From the IMG/VR virus record IMGVR_UViG_3300035659_000059, positions 1-37,005 of that record: a DNA stretch of 37,005 bases. One strand, 5' to 3'. The notes under the pieces are model-generated. The model did not search any database. It was not told the DNA's origin and was given only the letters and a program-made list of their open reading frames with translations. This stretch comes from a virus. Positions 30,337-37,005 of this stretch are shown piece by piece (position 1 is the first letter of the stretch; each line of letters begins with the position of its first letter). The position numbers and the translations under genes are program-made.

Positions 30337-30756
30337 ATGGGGAACATTACTGTTACTGCGGCTGACGTGCGTCCCCTGGCCGGCGCGGTGATCCGGCGCG
30401 CGTGCGCGACCGAGGCGTTGGCGTTCGGCGACATTGTCTACATTGACAGCGCGACCGGCGCGATCCCGAACGTGAGTAAGGCGGTCGGGACCGATCTGGA
30501 TACCGGCCACGCTTTCGGCATCGTCGTGTCGGGCGCGCTGGGCAATACCAGCGCGGCGGCCGGCGAGGCGTGCGACGTGGTCGTGCTGGGGCCGGTGACC
30601 GGTTACTCGAGCATGACGCCTGGCGCGACGGTGTGGGTCAGCGATACGGCGGGGCGACTGAGCACCACCGTGGGGACGAAATCGTGCATCCTGGGCGTGG
30701 CGGAAAGCGCTGCGACCGTTCTCGTGCGGCCGATCGAGGCCGTGCGATCCACGTAG
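30337..30756 (+). CDS. Head decoration-like protein 2
   Basis: 139 residues, tandem paralogue of 29872-30297 (ADVRPLAGAVIRRACATEAL, GPVTGYSSMTPGATVWVSD). Two diverged copies may decorate different capsid sites or form hetero-trimers; this is inference. Confidence 0.65.
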   Translation: MGNITVTAADVRPLAGAVIRRACATEALAFGDIVYIDSATGAIPNVSKAVGTDLDTGHAFGIVVSGALGNTSAAAGEACDVVVLGPVTGYSSMTPGATVWVSDTAGRLSTTVGTKSCILGVAESAATVLVRPIEAVRST

Positions 30757-30758
30757 TA

Positions 30759-30783
30759 GGGCAGGCACAAGGCCTGCCCCTAC
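30759..30783 (+). repeat. REP-like palindrome before the capsid gene
   Basis: GGGCAGGC-acaag-GCCTGCCC then CTAC; perfect 8-bp stem, 16 bases before the capsid ATG. Confidence 0.65.
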
Positions 30784-30798
30784 GGGTTGAGGTGAATC

Positions 30799-31899
30799 AT
30801 GGCGACTTTGGGACCGAACGATCTGAAACAATGGGCGCTGCCGGCTGGATGGGACGCGGCCCGTTTGAAGCAAATCTCGCTGCAGTCTGGTGAGACTTAT
30901 GAGCAACTGATCGGCGACATCACGCAGGGACTGGCGATGCAAAACGCGGCACTGCTCAATAACCCGTTGGTGGCGGGATTGATCTCCACCACGCAGGAGC
31001 CGACCGTCGAGTATGCGTGCGGCGTCAGCAACGGCTTCGAGGATCATACCGAGTACGGGACGCCGGATGCCAAGCGCGGCCTGACGACCGGCCACATGCT
31101 GCCGCTCTTGCCGTACGACCGCAAGCTCGGCTGGACGTGGGATTTCCTGCGCAAGGCGCGCCGGGCGCAGATTGACAACGACATCGCGTCGGCGATGACG
31201 GATCTGCGCGACGTGTGGGAGAAGAAGGTGCTCACGCGCCTCTTCAAGAGCACCTACGATGCGATCGGCAGCGCGGGCAAGTCCATGCCGTTTGCGGATG
31301 GCGGGACGGCGGACAGCACGTACGTGCCGCCCAACCGGCCCGATCGCGCGTCGGCGTTCGCCTACACGCATAGCCATTTCCTGCGCTACGACGGCGTGAC
31401 TCAGGCAAACATCGAGCTGGCGATCGCGCACCTGTGGGAACACGGGCACGATGGGCCTTACGATCTGCTCGTGGCGCAGGCGGACCTGGGCGATTGGTCG
31501 AACACGAGCAATGTCACTGGCTGGGTCAAGCGGGCCGACGCGGCGATCCGCTACGGGACGAACGTTGACCTGGCGAACGTGGCCGGAGATTACCTGGGCG
31601 TGGTCGAGACCAAGTACGGCTCGGCGCGCTTGCGGGCGACCGGGCGCGTGCCGACGAAGTATTGGTCGGTGTACAAGTCGCCTGGGAACCTCGACCAGCG
31701 CAATCCGCTGCGGGTGTACGAAAGCCCGACCTATGGGCTGGGCTGCATCTTGCTGGCGGGCGATCACATCCGGCAGTTCCCGCTGGAGCAGGCGATCCTG
31801 TTCTTGGAGTTCGGCGTGGGCGTGGGCGAGGACCGCACGGCGGCCGCGTGCGTGTATAACCACGACGACAACCTGTACGTGATTCCGACGATTAGCTGA
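30799..31899 (+). CDS. Major capsid protein
   Basis: 366 residues. Its position after scaffold and decoration genes, its size, and segments such as LGWTWDFLRKARRAQIDNDI and AGDYLGVVETKYGSARLRAT fit an HK97-fold shell protein, with LEFGVGVGEDRTAAACVYNH near the end. There is no N-terminal delta domain with a protease site, which agrees with the separate scaffold gene. Fold assignment rests on context. Confidence 0.75.
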   Translation: MATLGPNDLKQWALPAGWDAARLKQISLQSGETYEQLIGDITQGLAMQNAALLNNPLVAGLISTTQEPTVEYACGVSNGFEDHTEYGTPDAKRGLTTGHMLPLLPYDRKLGWTWDFLRKARRAQIDNDIASAMTDLRDVWEKKVLTRLFKSTYDAIGSAGKSMPFADGGTADSTYVPPNRPDRASAFAYTHSHFLRYDGVTQANIELAIAHLWEHGHDGPYDLLVAQADLGDWSNTSNVTGWVKRADAAIRYGTNVDLANVAGDYLGVVETKYGSARLRATGRVPTKYWSVYKSPGNLDQRNPLRVYESPTYGLGCILLAGDHIRQFPLEQAILFLEFGVGVGEDRTAAACVYNHDDNLYVIPTIS

Positions 31900-31955
31900 G
31901 CGAGTCAGCGAGTCAGCGAATCAGCGAGTCAGCGAATCAGCGAATCGGCGAATCA
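31900..31955 (+). repeat. 8-bp tandem repeat (seven units)
   Basis: Seven units of GCGARTCA in a row directly after the capsid stop. Such runs are typical of host intergenic repeats; possible spacer or site for slipped expansion. Confidence 0.8.
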
Positions 31956-31962
31956 GTAAAGG

Positions 31963-31990
31963 GGGCGACTGGCGCAAGCCTCGCCCCTAC
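31963..31990 (+). repeat. REP-like palindrome a after the capsid gene
   Basis: GGGCGActGGC-gcaa-GCCTCGCCC then CTAC; two-base bulge. Confidence 0.6.
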
Positions 31991-31991
31991 G

Positions 31992-32007
31992 GATAACCGT
32001 CATTACC
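31992..32007 (+). repeat. Start-associated palindrome copy 11
   Basis: GATAAC-cgtc-ATTACC, then AAAAC and AAGGGG. It is 59 bases before ATG 32051; a REP-like element of about 27 bases inserted in the G-run explains the extra distance. Confidence 0.75.
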
Positions 32008-32015
32008 AAAACAAG

Positions 32016-32040
32016 GGGCGAGGACAAGCCTCGCCCCTAC
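32016..32040 (+). repeat. REP-like palindrome b before the anchored protein
   Basis: GGGCGAGG-acaag-CCTCGCCC then CTAC; splits the G-run of the start-associated sequence. Confidence 0.65.
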
Positions 32041-32050
32041 GGGGGAAAAC

Positions 32051-33328
32051 ATGAACCTGAATAAGAAATATATCGGCTGGGCATTGGTTGTGCTGGCGAT
32101 CCTGGTCGCCGGCTATCTGGGCGTGAGCTATCCGATCCCTGCGCCGCCGGCGGCGATCGGCAGCCAGGGATTGGCTGTGACCCGATTCAATCAGGCGGTG
32201 CAGTTCTTGATGCCGGTCACGTTCAACAACACTGAAACGCACGCGGGCGCTGTGGCACTCAATGGCGGCCTGACGATGGACACTGACAAGTTTTCCGTCG
32301 CGGATACGACGGGGCAAGTCATCATGGCGCCGGTGGCAGATTCTGATGCGGCCAACTATGATAACTTGTTGCTGATCGAGCACGCCCTGGTTGGACTCGG
32401 AACGAAAGATCGCGTGTATGGCATTGACGTCGAAATGTCACGTGCAGCAGGTTATAACACCACCAACGGCGACCATGACGATGCTGGAATCAAGGTCCGC
32501 ATGATCAACAAGTCTACTGCAAACGCGATCGGGACAGTGCTGCGTGGCATAGATGTCAATGTCAAGAATGACAACCCGAACGGGGCGATCACGACCTTGA
32601 GCGGCGGGACATTCACGGCGCAGACCGACACAGGGTCTCCGCCGGCGGGCAATACCTCGACCGCGTACGGGCTGCAAGGACGGATCACTGCGAATGCGCC
32701 GATTACCGACTCGGCCATCGTCGGCGATTTTCAATATTTCCGACAGACGGCGACGGTGCCGACTATTGAGGGCGTGCTCCAAGTGAGAAATTCATCCACG
32801 ACCGGCGCCGGTGCGGATTTCGGCATCAAGATCGCGAGCGACTATTCCACCACGCTCACTACCGACGATTTTGACTATGGCATTGACATGGATTCTGCCA
32901 CGGTGACTGTGGCTGATGTGCGCCTGTCGAATAGTAACGTCATCGCGGCCACTGAGGGCCAGGTCGTGTACAACCTGCGAAGGGAGCTCACGGCTGCTGA
33001 GATTCACACTGGCGCGACCGTCATCACCGTGCCGGCTGGACTCTCGTTCAGGCTCGTCGGGGCAAGGGCTGTGGCGACGGCTGCAACGTGCACGACTAGT
33101 ACGTCAGTGGATCTCATCGCCAACACGACTCACCTGGTTGTATTTGCGACTGCGAGCCTGGTGCGGAGCACTGTGTTGGAGGATGGCGAAACTGGCGCGA
33201 CTGTTATCGCGGATGGAGCGAGTTATACCGCGCAGACAGCTGGACAGGACATCACGATCGCTGACGTCACCGGCACGACTGCAGGTTGCACCAGCGTGAT
33301 CTTCAATATAACTTATACGCTGCAGTAA
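32051..33328 (+). CDS. Membrane-anchored beta-rich protein 1
   Basis: 425 residues. N-terminal anchor (residues 10-26, WALVVLAILVAGYLGVSYP) then PIPAPP and a long Thr/Ser/Ala-rich beta-type domain with Asp/Asn-rich turns, ending in ITIADVTGTTAGC. It lies in the head-connector operon right after the capsid. The anchor is encoded by the same 63 bases as in 34060-34575. It may be a surface or virion-displayed protein; not recognised. Confidence 0.6.
   Translation: MNLNKKYIGWALVVLAILVAGYLGVSYPIPAPPAAIGSQGLAVTRFNQAVQFLMPVTFNNTETHAGAVALNGGLTMDTDKFSVADTTGQVIMAPVADSDAANYDNLLLIEHALVGLGTKDRVYGIDVEMSRAAGYNTTNGDHDDAGIKVRMINKSTANAIGTVLRGIDVNVKNDNPNGAITTLSGGTFTAQTDTGSPPAGNTSTAYGLQGRITANAPITDSAIVGDFQYFRQTATVPTIEGVLQVRNSSTTGAGADFGIKIASDYSTTLTTDDFDYGIDMDSATVTVADVRLSNSNVIAATEGQVVYNLRRELTAAEIHTGATVITVPAGLSFRLVGARAVATAATCTTSTSVDLIANTTHLVVFATASLVRSTVLEDGETGATVIADGASYTAQTAGQDITIADVTGTTAGCTSVIFNITYTLQ
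32090..32152 (+). repeat. 63-bp anchor-coding repeat, copy 1
   Basis: Identical to 34105-34167; encodes the anchor core VLAILVAGYLGVSYPIPAPP plus one residue. Confidence 0.85.
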
Positions 33329-33373
33329 ATCACACACAAGTTGACGAGATCAGCTCGTGTAGGGAATGCCACG

Positions 33374-33607
33374 ATGATCCAAACATCTACCGGTTTGCCC
33401 AACACGTGCTCACGGTGCGGGAAATGCTGCACTGGCGAATGGTGGGCTGAGCACGAGGACGCGGCTCGATCCGGGGCTGGACTGTGCGATGGGTGCGCCC
33501 AGCCGGCTGCGCCTGCTGCACCTGCAACGCCGATTCGCTATGAGCCCGTCGGCGAGACGCTGACGCGGGTGCAGCCCCCGAGTACGAAGCGAGGCAAGGT
33601 CAAGTGA
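33374..33607 (+). CDS. Small zinc-ribbon protein
   Basis: 77 residues from ATG 33374. CSRCGKCC and CDGC give paired cysteines for zinc; the C-terminal half is Pro/Ala-rich with a basic end. It overlaps the connector gene by four bases. A 5-bp hairpin (33344-33358) precedes it. Unknown role. Confidence 0.5.
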   Translation: MIQTSTGLPNTCSRCGKCCTGEWWAEHEDAARSGAGLCDGCAQPAAPAAPATPIRYEPVGETLTRVQPPSTKRGKVK

Positions 33608-34053
33608 GTTTCACTTACGATACCGCAACGGACATCGGCAAGGTGCGCTTCGCCATCGGCGACGTGACGAGCGGGACGGGGATCAAGCCGGATGGGACGA
33701 ATCTATCCGACGAGGAGATCCAGCTTCTGCTGACGCGCGAGGGGAGCTGGGGCGCGGCGGCGGCGGCGTGCTGTGAGACGCTGGCGGTGTGGTATGCGCG
33801 CGTCGTGAATATCGCGGTGGGGCCGCGGCGGGAGGACCTGGGCGCGATCCGCCAGGCGTATGCCGATCTGGCGGCGCGGCTCCGCCTGCAATATGGCGGC
33901 GGCGGCGTGGCGCACGGGTTCAGCGCGGGCACGATCCGCGTGGATGGCTATAGCCAGGACGTGGCGAGCGATGCGGTGACGCCGGCGCTGAACACGGTGA
34001 ACGTCGGCCAGCCAACTGAATATGGCGGCCGTGTGATCTATGTCATTACGTGA
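33604..34053 (+). CDS. Head-tail connector (adaptor) protein
   Basis: 149 residues; GTG start overlapping the previous gene. YDTATDIGKVRFAIGDV and LSDEEIQLLL, then a helical stretch with LAVWYARVVNIAVGPRRED, are hallmarks of gp6/gp15-type adaptors that bind the portal and receive the tail. Confidence 0.75.
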   Translation: MSFTYDTATDIGKVRFAIGDVTSGTGIKPDGTNLSDEEIQLLLTREGSWGAAAAACCETLAVWYARVVNIAVGPRREDLGAIRQAYADLAARLRLQYGGGGVAHGFSAGTIRVDGYSQDVASDAVTPALNTVNVGQPTEYGGRVIYVIT

Positions 34054-34059
34054 GGTGAG

Positions 34060-34575
34060 ATGATGAACGAGAACACGAAACGCACTATCGCCTGGGTGGT
34101 GGTCGTGCTGGCGATCCTGGTCGCCGGCTATCTGGGCGTGAGCTATCCGATCCCTGCGCCGCCGGCGCCGGTCGTGCTGGAGAGCCAGTCCGTGCAAGGG
34201 TGGGAGCGTGATTTTGCGACGGGCGTCATCAGCTACACGGCGGATGGATTCGTGGGCAGCTCGTACAACTGGCATCGTGGAGAATGCCCGTTCGATTACG
34301 CCGATGTGTATTACCTGCTCGATCTGGATGCGACGGTCAACACGACCACGCTCAAGGTGTACACGTCGCTCGACGATGTGTACTGGACGCCCTACGTCGG
34401 CAAGAATGATGCGGGGATGACGGACGGCAGCGCGAATATGGCCACGGCGAACTCGGCGACGGGCGACTTGTCGGGCACGGTGACGCTCAGAGTGCAGATG
34501 CCCTACGTGAAGTTTTACTTTGACGTGACCAACACGTCGCCGGTTACGCCGACCATCAAGGTCTATTTCAGGTAG
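34060..34575 (+). CDS. Membrane-anchored beta-rich protein 2
   Basis: 171 residues with a double ATG after GAGGTGAG. The first 40 residues carry the same anchor as 32051-33328. The rest (GWERDFATGVISYTADGFVG, VYYLLDLDATVNTTTLKVYT) is a beta-sandwich-like domain. It sits between connector proteins. The exported end would face outside the cell; function unknown. Confidence 0.6.
   Translation: MMNENTKRTIAWVVVVLAILVAGYLGVSYPIPAPPAPVVLESQSVQGWERDFATGVISYTADGFVGSSYNWHRGECPFDYADVYYLLDLDATVNTTTLKVYTSLDDVYWTPYVGKNDAGMTDGSANMATANSATGDLSGTVTLRVQMPYVKFYFDVTNTSPVTPTIKVYFR
34105..34167 (+). repeat. 63-bp anchor-coding repeat, copy 2
   Basis: Identical to 32090-32152, while flanking codons differ. Confidence 0.85.
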
Positions 34576-34590
34576 TCCCCTCTTCAAGGG

Positions 34591-34606
34591 GGTAATGCCG
34601 ATTATC
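34591..34606 (+). repeat. Start-associated palindrome copy 12
   Basis: GGTAAT-gccg-ATTATC, then GCAAC and GAGG; 30 bases before ATG 34621. A CCCCT/AGGGG hairpin precedes it. Confidence 0.75.
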
Positions 34607-34620
34607 GCAACGAGGTAGAT

Positions 34621-35112
34621 ATGCCAGCGACGATTCGGTTCGAGGGGCTTGAGTCCCTGATGGGGAAGATCGAGAGCTTGCAGCAGGTGCGGATGATCGC
34701 GGCGGGGATCAAAACGGCGGCGCTGCACATCAAGGGCAAGATCGCGCAGTATCCGCCGGTGAAACGGCTGACGCGGGCGAGCGTGTACGGCTCGTCATTT
34801 CAGACGGACAAGCAACGGCGATATTTTTTCTACGCGTTGGCGAAGGGCAAGATCGAGGTGCCGTATCGCCGGGGCGAATCGCCCGGCAGCCGGACGTTGG
34901 GACGACGTTGGACGATTGCGACGAGCAACAATGGGTTGACGGCGATCGTGGGGAATAACGCTCCGTATGGGCCGCTGGTGCAGGCGAAGGACCGGCAGAC
35001 GCTGTACCACAAGGCAGTGGGATGGCAGACGGACGAGGACGTGGTCGAGAAGGAACGCGGCGCCGTCGTCCAGTTCATCCAGTACGAGGTTCAGCGGGCG
35101 ATGAGGGGCTGA
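34621..35112 (+). CDS. HK97 gp10-like head-tail joining/tail component
   Basis: 163 residues. It begins with IRFEGLESLMGKIESLQQ, a helix with AAGIKTAALHIKGKIA, and continues to NNAPYGPLVQAKDRQTLYH, typical of gp10-type proteins that act at the head-tail joint. It lies between connector and tail terminator genes. Confidence 0.75.
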   Translation: MPATIRFEGLESLMGKIESLQQVRMIAAGIKTAALHIKGKIAQYPPVKRLTRASVYGSSFQTDKQRRYFFYALAKGKIEVPYRRGESPGSRTLGRRWTIATSNNGLTAIVGNNAPYGPLVQAKDRQTLYHKAVGWQTDEDVVEKERGAVVQFIQYEVQRAMRG

Positions 35113-35113
35113 G

Positions 35114-35446
35114 ATGGCGCTGGATATTCAACCGGGGGATTTCCTGGTGGTGGGGACGACCGAGTATCCGATCAAGGCGGTGGCTGCGCAGGCGTTTCGC
35201 GTGGACGTGGGGGCGACATTCCCGATCCTGGCGACGGTGACGGCGAGCACGAAGCGTCCGCCGGCGGTGGCGAGCGGATTGCGGGGGGATGCGGTGACGA
35301 AGATCGCGAGCTTGAAGTGCACGCCGCTGGACACGGTGAGCGCGGACGTGGCGCTGCGGGCCGGGCTGAACACGCCGCACAACGTGCTGCAGACATTCTG
35401 CGATGGCGGCCGGTTGCAACTGATCGTCGAAAATTTGAGGCGATAG
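35114..35446 (+). CDS. Small connector-region protein
   Basis: 110 residues, beta-rich (IQPGDFLVVGTTEYPIKAV). It starts one base after the gp10-like stop. It may be a head-closure (stopper) protein by position; no motif proves this. Confidence 0.5.
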   Translation: MALDIQPGDFLVVGTTEYPIKAVAAQAFRVDVGATFPILATVTASTKRPPAVASGLRGDAVTKIASLKCTPLDTVSADVALRAGLNTPHNVLQTFCDGGRLQLIVENLRR

Positions 35447-35451
35447 GGGGA

Positions 35452-35474
35452 GGGCGCGGAGACCGCGCCCCTAC
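35452..35474 (+). repeat. REP-like palindrome before the tail terminator
   Basis: GGGCGCGG-aga-CCGCGCCC then CTAC; ATG follows 7 bases later. Confidence 0.65.
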
Positions 35475-35480
35475 GGCGAC

Positions 35481-35942
35481 ATGGGATTCAATTCGGATAA
35501 TCGGGAGACGCTGCGGGATGCGCTGGCTGCGCTGCTGACGACGGCGCTGGTGGGGACGGGGCTGCCGGCGCAGCACGTGTATGGCTATCCGATCGGGGAT
35601 TTTGGCGGCGACTCGCCGGTGGTGGTGGTGGAATCGGCGGGGAGCGAGCGGGTGCGGGAGCAGGTCTCGACCAAGTGGCGGGACTGGTTTCACTTTAATG
35701 TGTTTTCATTCGTGCTGTGCGTGGATCCGGTGACGACGACGACGTGGGACGAGGATGACGCGGAGGACGCGCTGGACCTGATCGAGAAGAAGATGGCGGA
35801 CGCGCTGATTGATAACACGGACGCCGGATCGCTGAACTTTTTCGAGCCGGTGGGGCGCTCGACGGTGGATCACATCGTGATCGGCGGGGCGGATTACCGG
35901 CGGGAACTGGTGCCGGTGCGGGGACGCAGGCTGATTGGGTGA
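35481..35942 (+). CDS. Tail terminator-like protein
   Basis: 153 residues. NRETLRDALAALLTTALVGT, VVVVESAGSERVREQ and DEDDAEDALDLIEKKMADAL match tail-completion (gpU/terminator) proteins that cap the tube at the head. It precedes the tail tube gene cluster. Confidence 0.7.
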   Translation: MGFNSDNRETLRDALAALLTTALVGTGLPAQHVYGYPIGDFGGDSPVVVVESAGSERVREQVSTKWRDWFHFNVFSFVLCVDPVTTTTWDEDDAEDALDLIEKKMADALIDNTDAGSLNFFEPVGRSTVDHIVIGGADYRRELVPVRGRRLIG

Positions 35943-36175
35943 TGCACGATCAGGGGGATCCGGACGTAGAGCGCGGCGATGCCGAGCGGGAATTGCGCGA
36001 GCTGCGCGAGTTGTTCGATCTGGCGGCGATCCCGCAGGCGGAGACGCTGGTGGAGCGGGCGCGATTATTTTTGCGGATCATGGGCGATTCACGAAGGGCG
36101 ACCTACGGCGAATCGCCCCTACAGGGAACGCGCATTACCAAAACGGGGAAGAGGAATGTCCGTGGACATAGCTGA
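35942..36175 (+). CDS. Small charged protein, frame extended through a palindrome
   Basis: 77 codons, ATGA overlap with the terminator. The native part is the first about 45 residues (ERELRELRELFDLAAIPQ). The last about 30 codons run through a REP-like element and the palindrome copy 13, so the true end may have been lost. Confidence 0.45.
   Translation: MHDQGDPDVERGDAERELRELRELFDLAAIPQAETLVERARLFLRIMGDSRRATYGESPLQGTRITKTGKRNVRGHS
36082..36122 (+). repeat. REP-like palindrome with large loop
   Basis: GGGCGATT (36082-36089) pairs with AATCGCCC (36111-36118), followed by CTAC. The loop itself holds a GGGCG and CCTAC, as if one element was nested in another. Confidence 0.55.
36124..36139 (+). 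repeat. Start-associated palindrome copy 13
   Basis: GGGAAC-gcgc-ATTACC, then AAAAC and GGGG; 32 bases before ATG 36156. Confidence 0.7.
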
Positions 36176-36839
36176 GGTGAAGGTGATCGTGGGGATGCCG
36201 CCGGAGCGGAACATCCCCGAGCCGGTGTGGTGGCATTTCCTGGCGATTGCGCAGCGGGGATATCCGTTCATCCGGATCCCGCCGGTGCGGATTGACCTGG
36301 CGCGGAATCTGTTCGCTGCCCATTTTGTGCGGACGGCGACGGCGTACACGCACCTGGTGATGCTGGACATGGATCACGCGCACTGGCCAAATGTGATCGA
36401 GCGGCTGCGGGCGCGGGTGGCGGAGGATCCGAGCCGGCTGGTGGTGAGTGGGACGTATTTCCGGCGGTGCGAGCCGCATGACCCGAACGGGTGGATCGTG
36501 GACGCGGCGGGGCATTTCTCGAATCCGCTGGAGCAGACGCCGGGGGTGTACCGGCGGGACCGGTTGGGGCTGGGGTGTGTGATCATTGCGCGGGAGGTGT
36601 TCGAGCGCATCCCGCCGCCATGGTTTTATTTTATGTACGACGCGACGAACTGGGAACGCGGATTCGACGGGCACGGGGAGGACATTGTTTTTACCGGGCT
36701 GTGCCAGCAGGCGGGGATCGCATGCTGGCAGGACGTGGGGATCGAATCGCCGCACCTGGTGAACGGGTGGGTGACGCGGGAAACATATCTCAAATTCATC
36801 GAGGAACACCCCGAGCAATTCGAGGACGTTCCGATCTAG
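36156..36839 (+). CDS. Glycosyltransferase (GT-A-like), complete copy
   Basis: 227 residues; ATG 36156 after GAAGAGGA. Order: VKVIVGMPPERNIPEP, VRIDLARNLF, LVMLDMDHAH (DxD-like metal site, about 68-75), SGTYFRRCEPHD, GLGCVIIAREVF, GHGEDIVFTGL (acidic catalytic region), ESPHLVNGW. There is no membrane segment. It sits between tail terminator and tail tube genes, an unusual place for a sugar transferase, so it may glycosylate a tail protein. The stop TAG lies in the ribosome site of the next gene. Confidence 0.75.
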   Translation: MSVDIAEVKVIVGMPPERNIPEPVWWHFLAIAQRGYPFIRIPPVRIDLARNLFAAHFVRTATAYTHLVMLDMDHAHWPNVIERLRARVAEDPSRLVVSGTYFRRCEPHDPNGWIVDAAGHFSNPLEQTPGVYRRDRLGLGCVIIAREVFERIPPPWFYFMYDATNWERGFDGHGEDIVFTGLCQQAGIACWQDVGIESPHLVNGWVTRETYLKFIEEHPEQFEDVPI

Positions 36840-37005
36840 GAGGCTGATATGCCAGGGACGAAAAAGTTAAGCAAGATTCAGATGGGGCGGGAGAGCACGA
36901 GCGGCGACGCGGTCGTGGCGACGACGATCTGGCGCGGACTGGGCGTGCCCGACGATCTGCGCAAGACCGAGTTCGCGGAGGAGGATGTCGGTTATCTGAG
37001 CGGAG
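36289..37005 (+). repeat. Right copy of imperfect terminal redundancy
   Basis: Aligns with 1-721 at about 94%. See the left copy. The right copy begins inside the glycosyltransferase gene and ends at the window edge inside the tail tube gene. Confidence 0.85.
36849..37005 (+). CDS. Major tail tube protein, 5' part (cut by window end)
   Basis: Same start as 565-1563 (MPGTKKL then S instead of R, IQMGREST then S instead of A). Only the first 52 codons are in the window. If the ends are one locus, this is the same gene in a second strain. Confidence 0.75.
   Translation, partial: MPGTKKLSKIQMGRESTSGDAVVATTIWRGLGVPDDLRKTEFAEEDVGYLSG

Noticed and set aside
1-37005. tRNA or rRNA genes
   Set aside because: No cloverleaf with conserved T-loop or rRNA-like sequence was recognised; the three-way element at 14185-14270 lacks TTC and anticodon arms.

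Overview
The window is a complete or nearly complete genome of a temperate, long-tailed (siphovirus-like) double-stranded DNA phage. It has portal, terminase, MuF-type head protein, scaffold, capsid, connector, tail tube, frameshifted tail chaperone and tape measure genes, with no sheath gene, plus a tyrosine integrase and a divergent repressor switch. Bases 1-721 and 36289-37005 are the same locus at about 94% identity (about 40 substitutions by hand count and a net 4-base indel). The map therefore closes as a circle of about 36.3 kb, with strain variation at the join, unless the gene pair is truly duplicated. No DNA polymerase, primase or helicase was recognised. The host is not identified. 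High GC, Pro/Thr-rich exported segments and many GTAGGGGC-type palindromes make me think of an environmental bacterium such as Chloroflexota, but this is weak inference.

Layout. 1-9.7 kb: tail (tube, G/GT chaperone, an HNH homing endonuclease behind a promoter and a highly structured leader, tape measure, distal tail protein, three tandem His-rich fibre/collar paralogues). 9.8-12.0 kb: a small gene, a leftward terminator, an integrase remnant, a truncated membrane protein and the leftward repressor, facing a rightward ribbon-helix-helix gene. 12.0-22.3 kb: accessory and replication genes (C2H2 zinc finger, micro-ORFs, integrase, a three-way-junction RNA candidate, Cas4-like nuclease, ParB-like protein, a second PD-(D/E)XK candidate, an initiator with a DnaA N-terminal-like domain). 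22.26-22.75 kb: iteron origin with an AT-rich stretch. 22.75-24.5 kb: lysis genes behind a strong promoter and an attenuator-like hairpin. 24.6-36.8 kb: packaging, head and connector genes, including two membrane-anchored proteins with an identical 63-bp anchor, then a glycosyltransferase that leads back into the tail genes.

Two dispersed repeat families tie the genome together. One is an oriented palindrome, GGTAAT-N4-ATTACC followed by NNAAC and a G-run, seen 13 times and usually starting 29-35 bases before a start codon. It resembles the start-associated or stoperator sequences of some mycobacteriophages. The other is a REP-like hairpin ending in GCCCCTAC, found in about a dozen gene junctions. 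Other unexplained signals are three interleaved inverted repeats in the leader at 2088-2224, a 56-bp exact copy of terminase coding sequence in a non-coding gap at 12053-12108, and a hidden -1 frameshift site in the tail chaperone.
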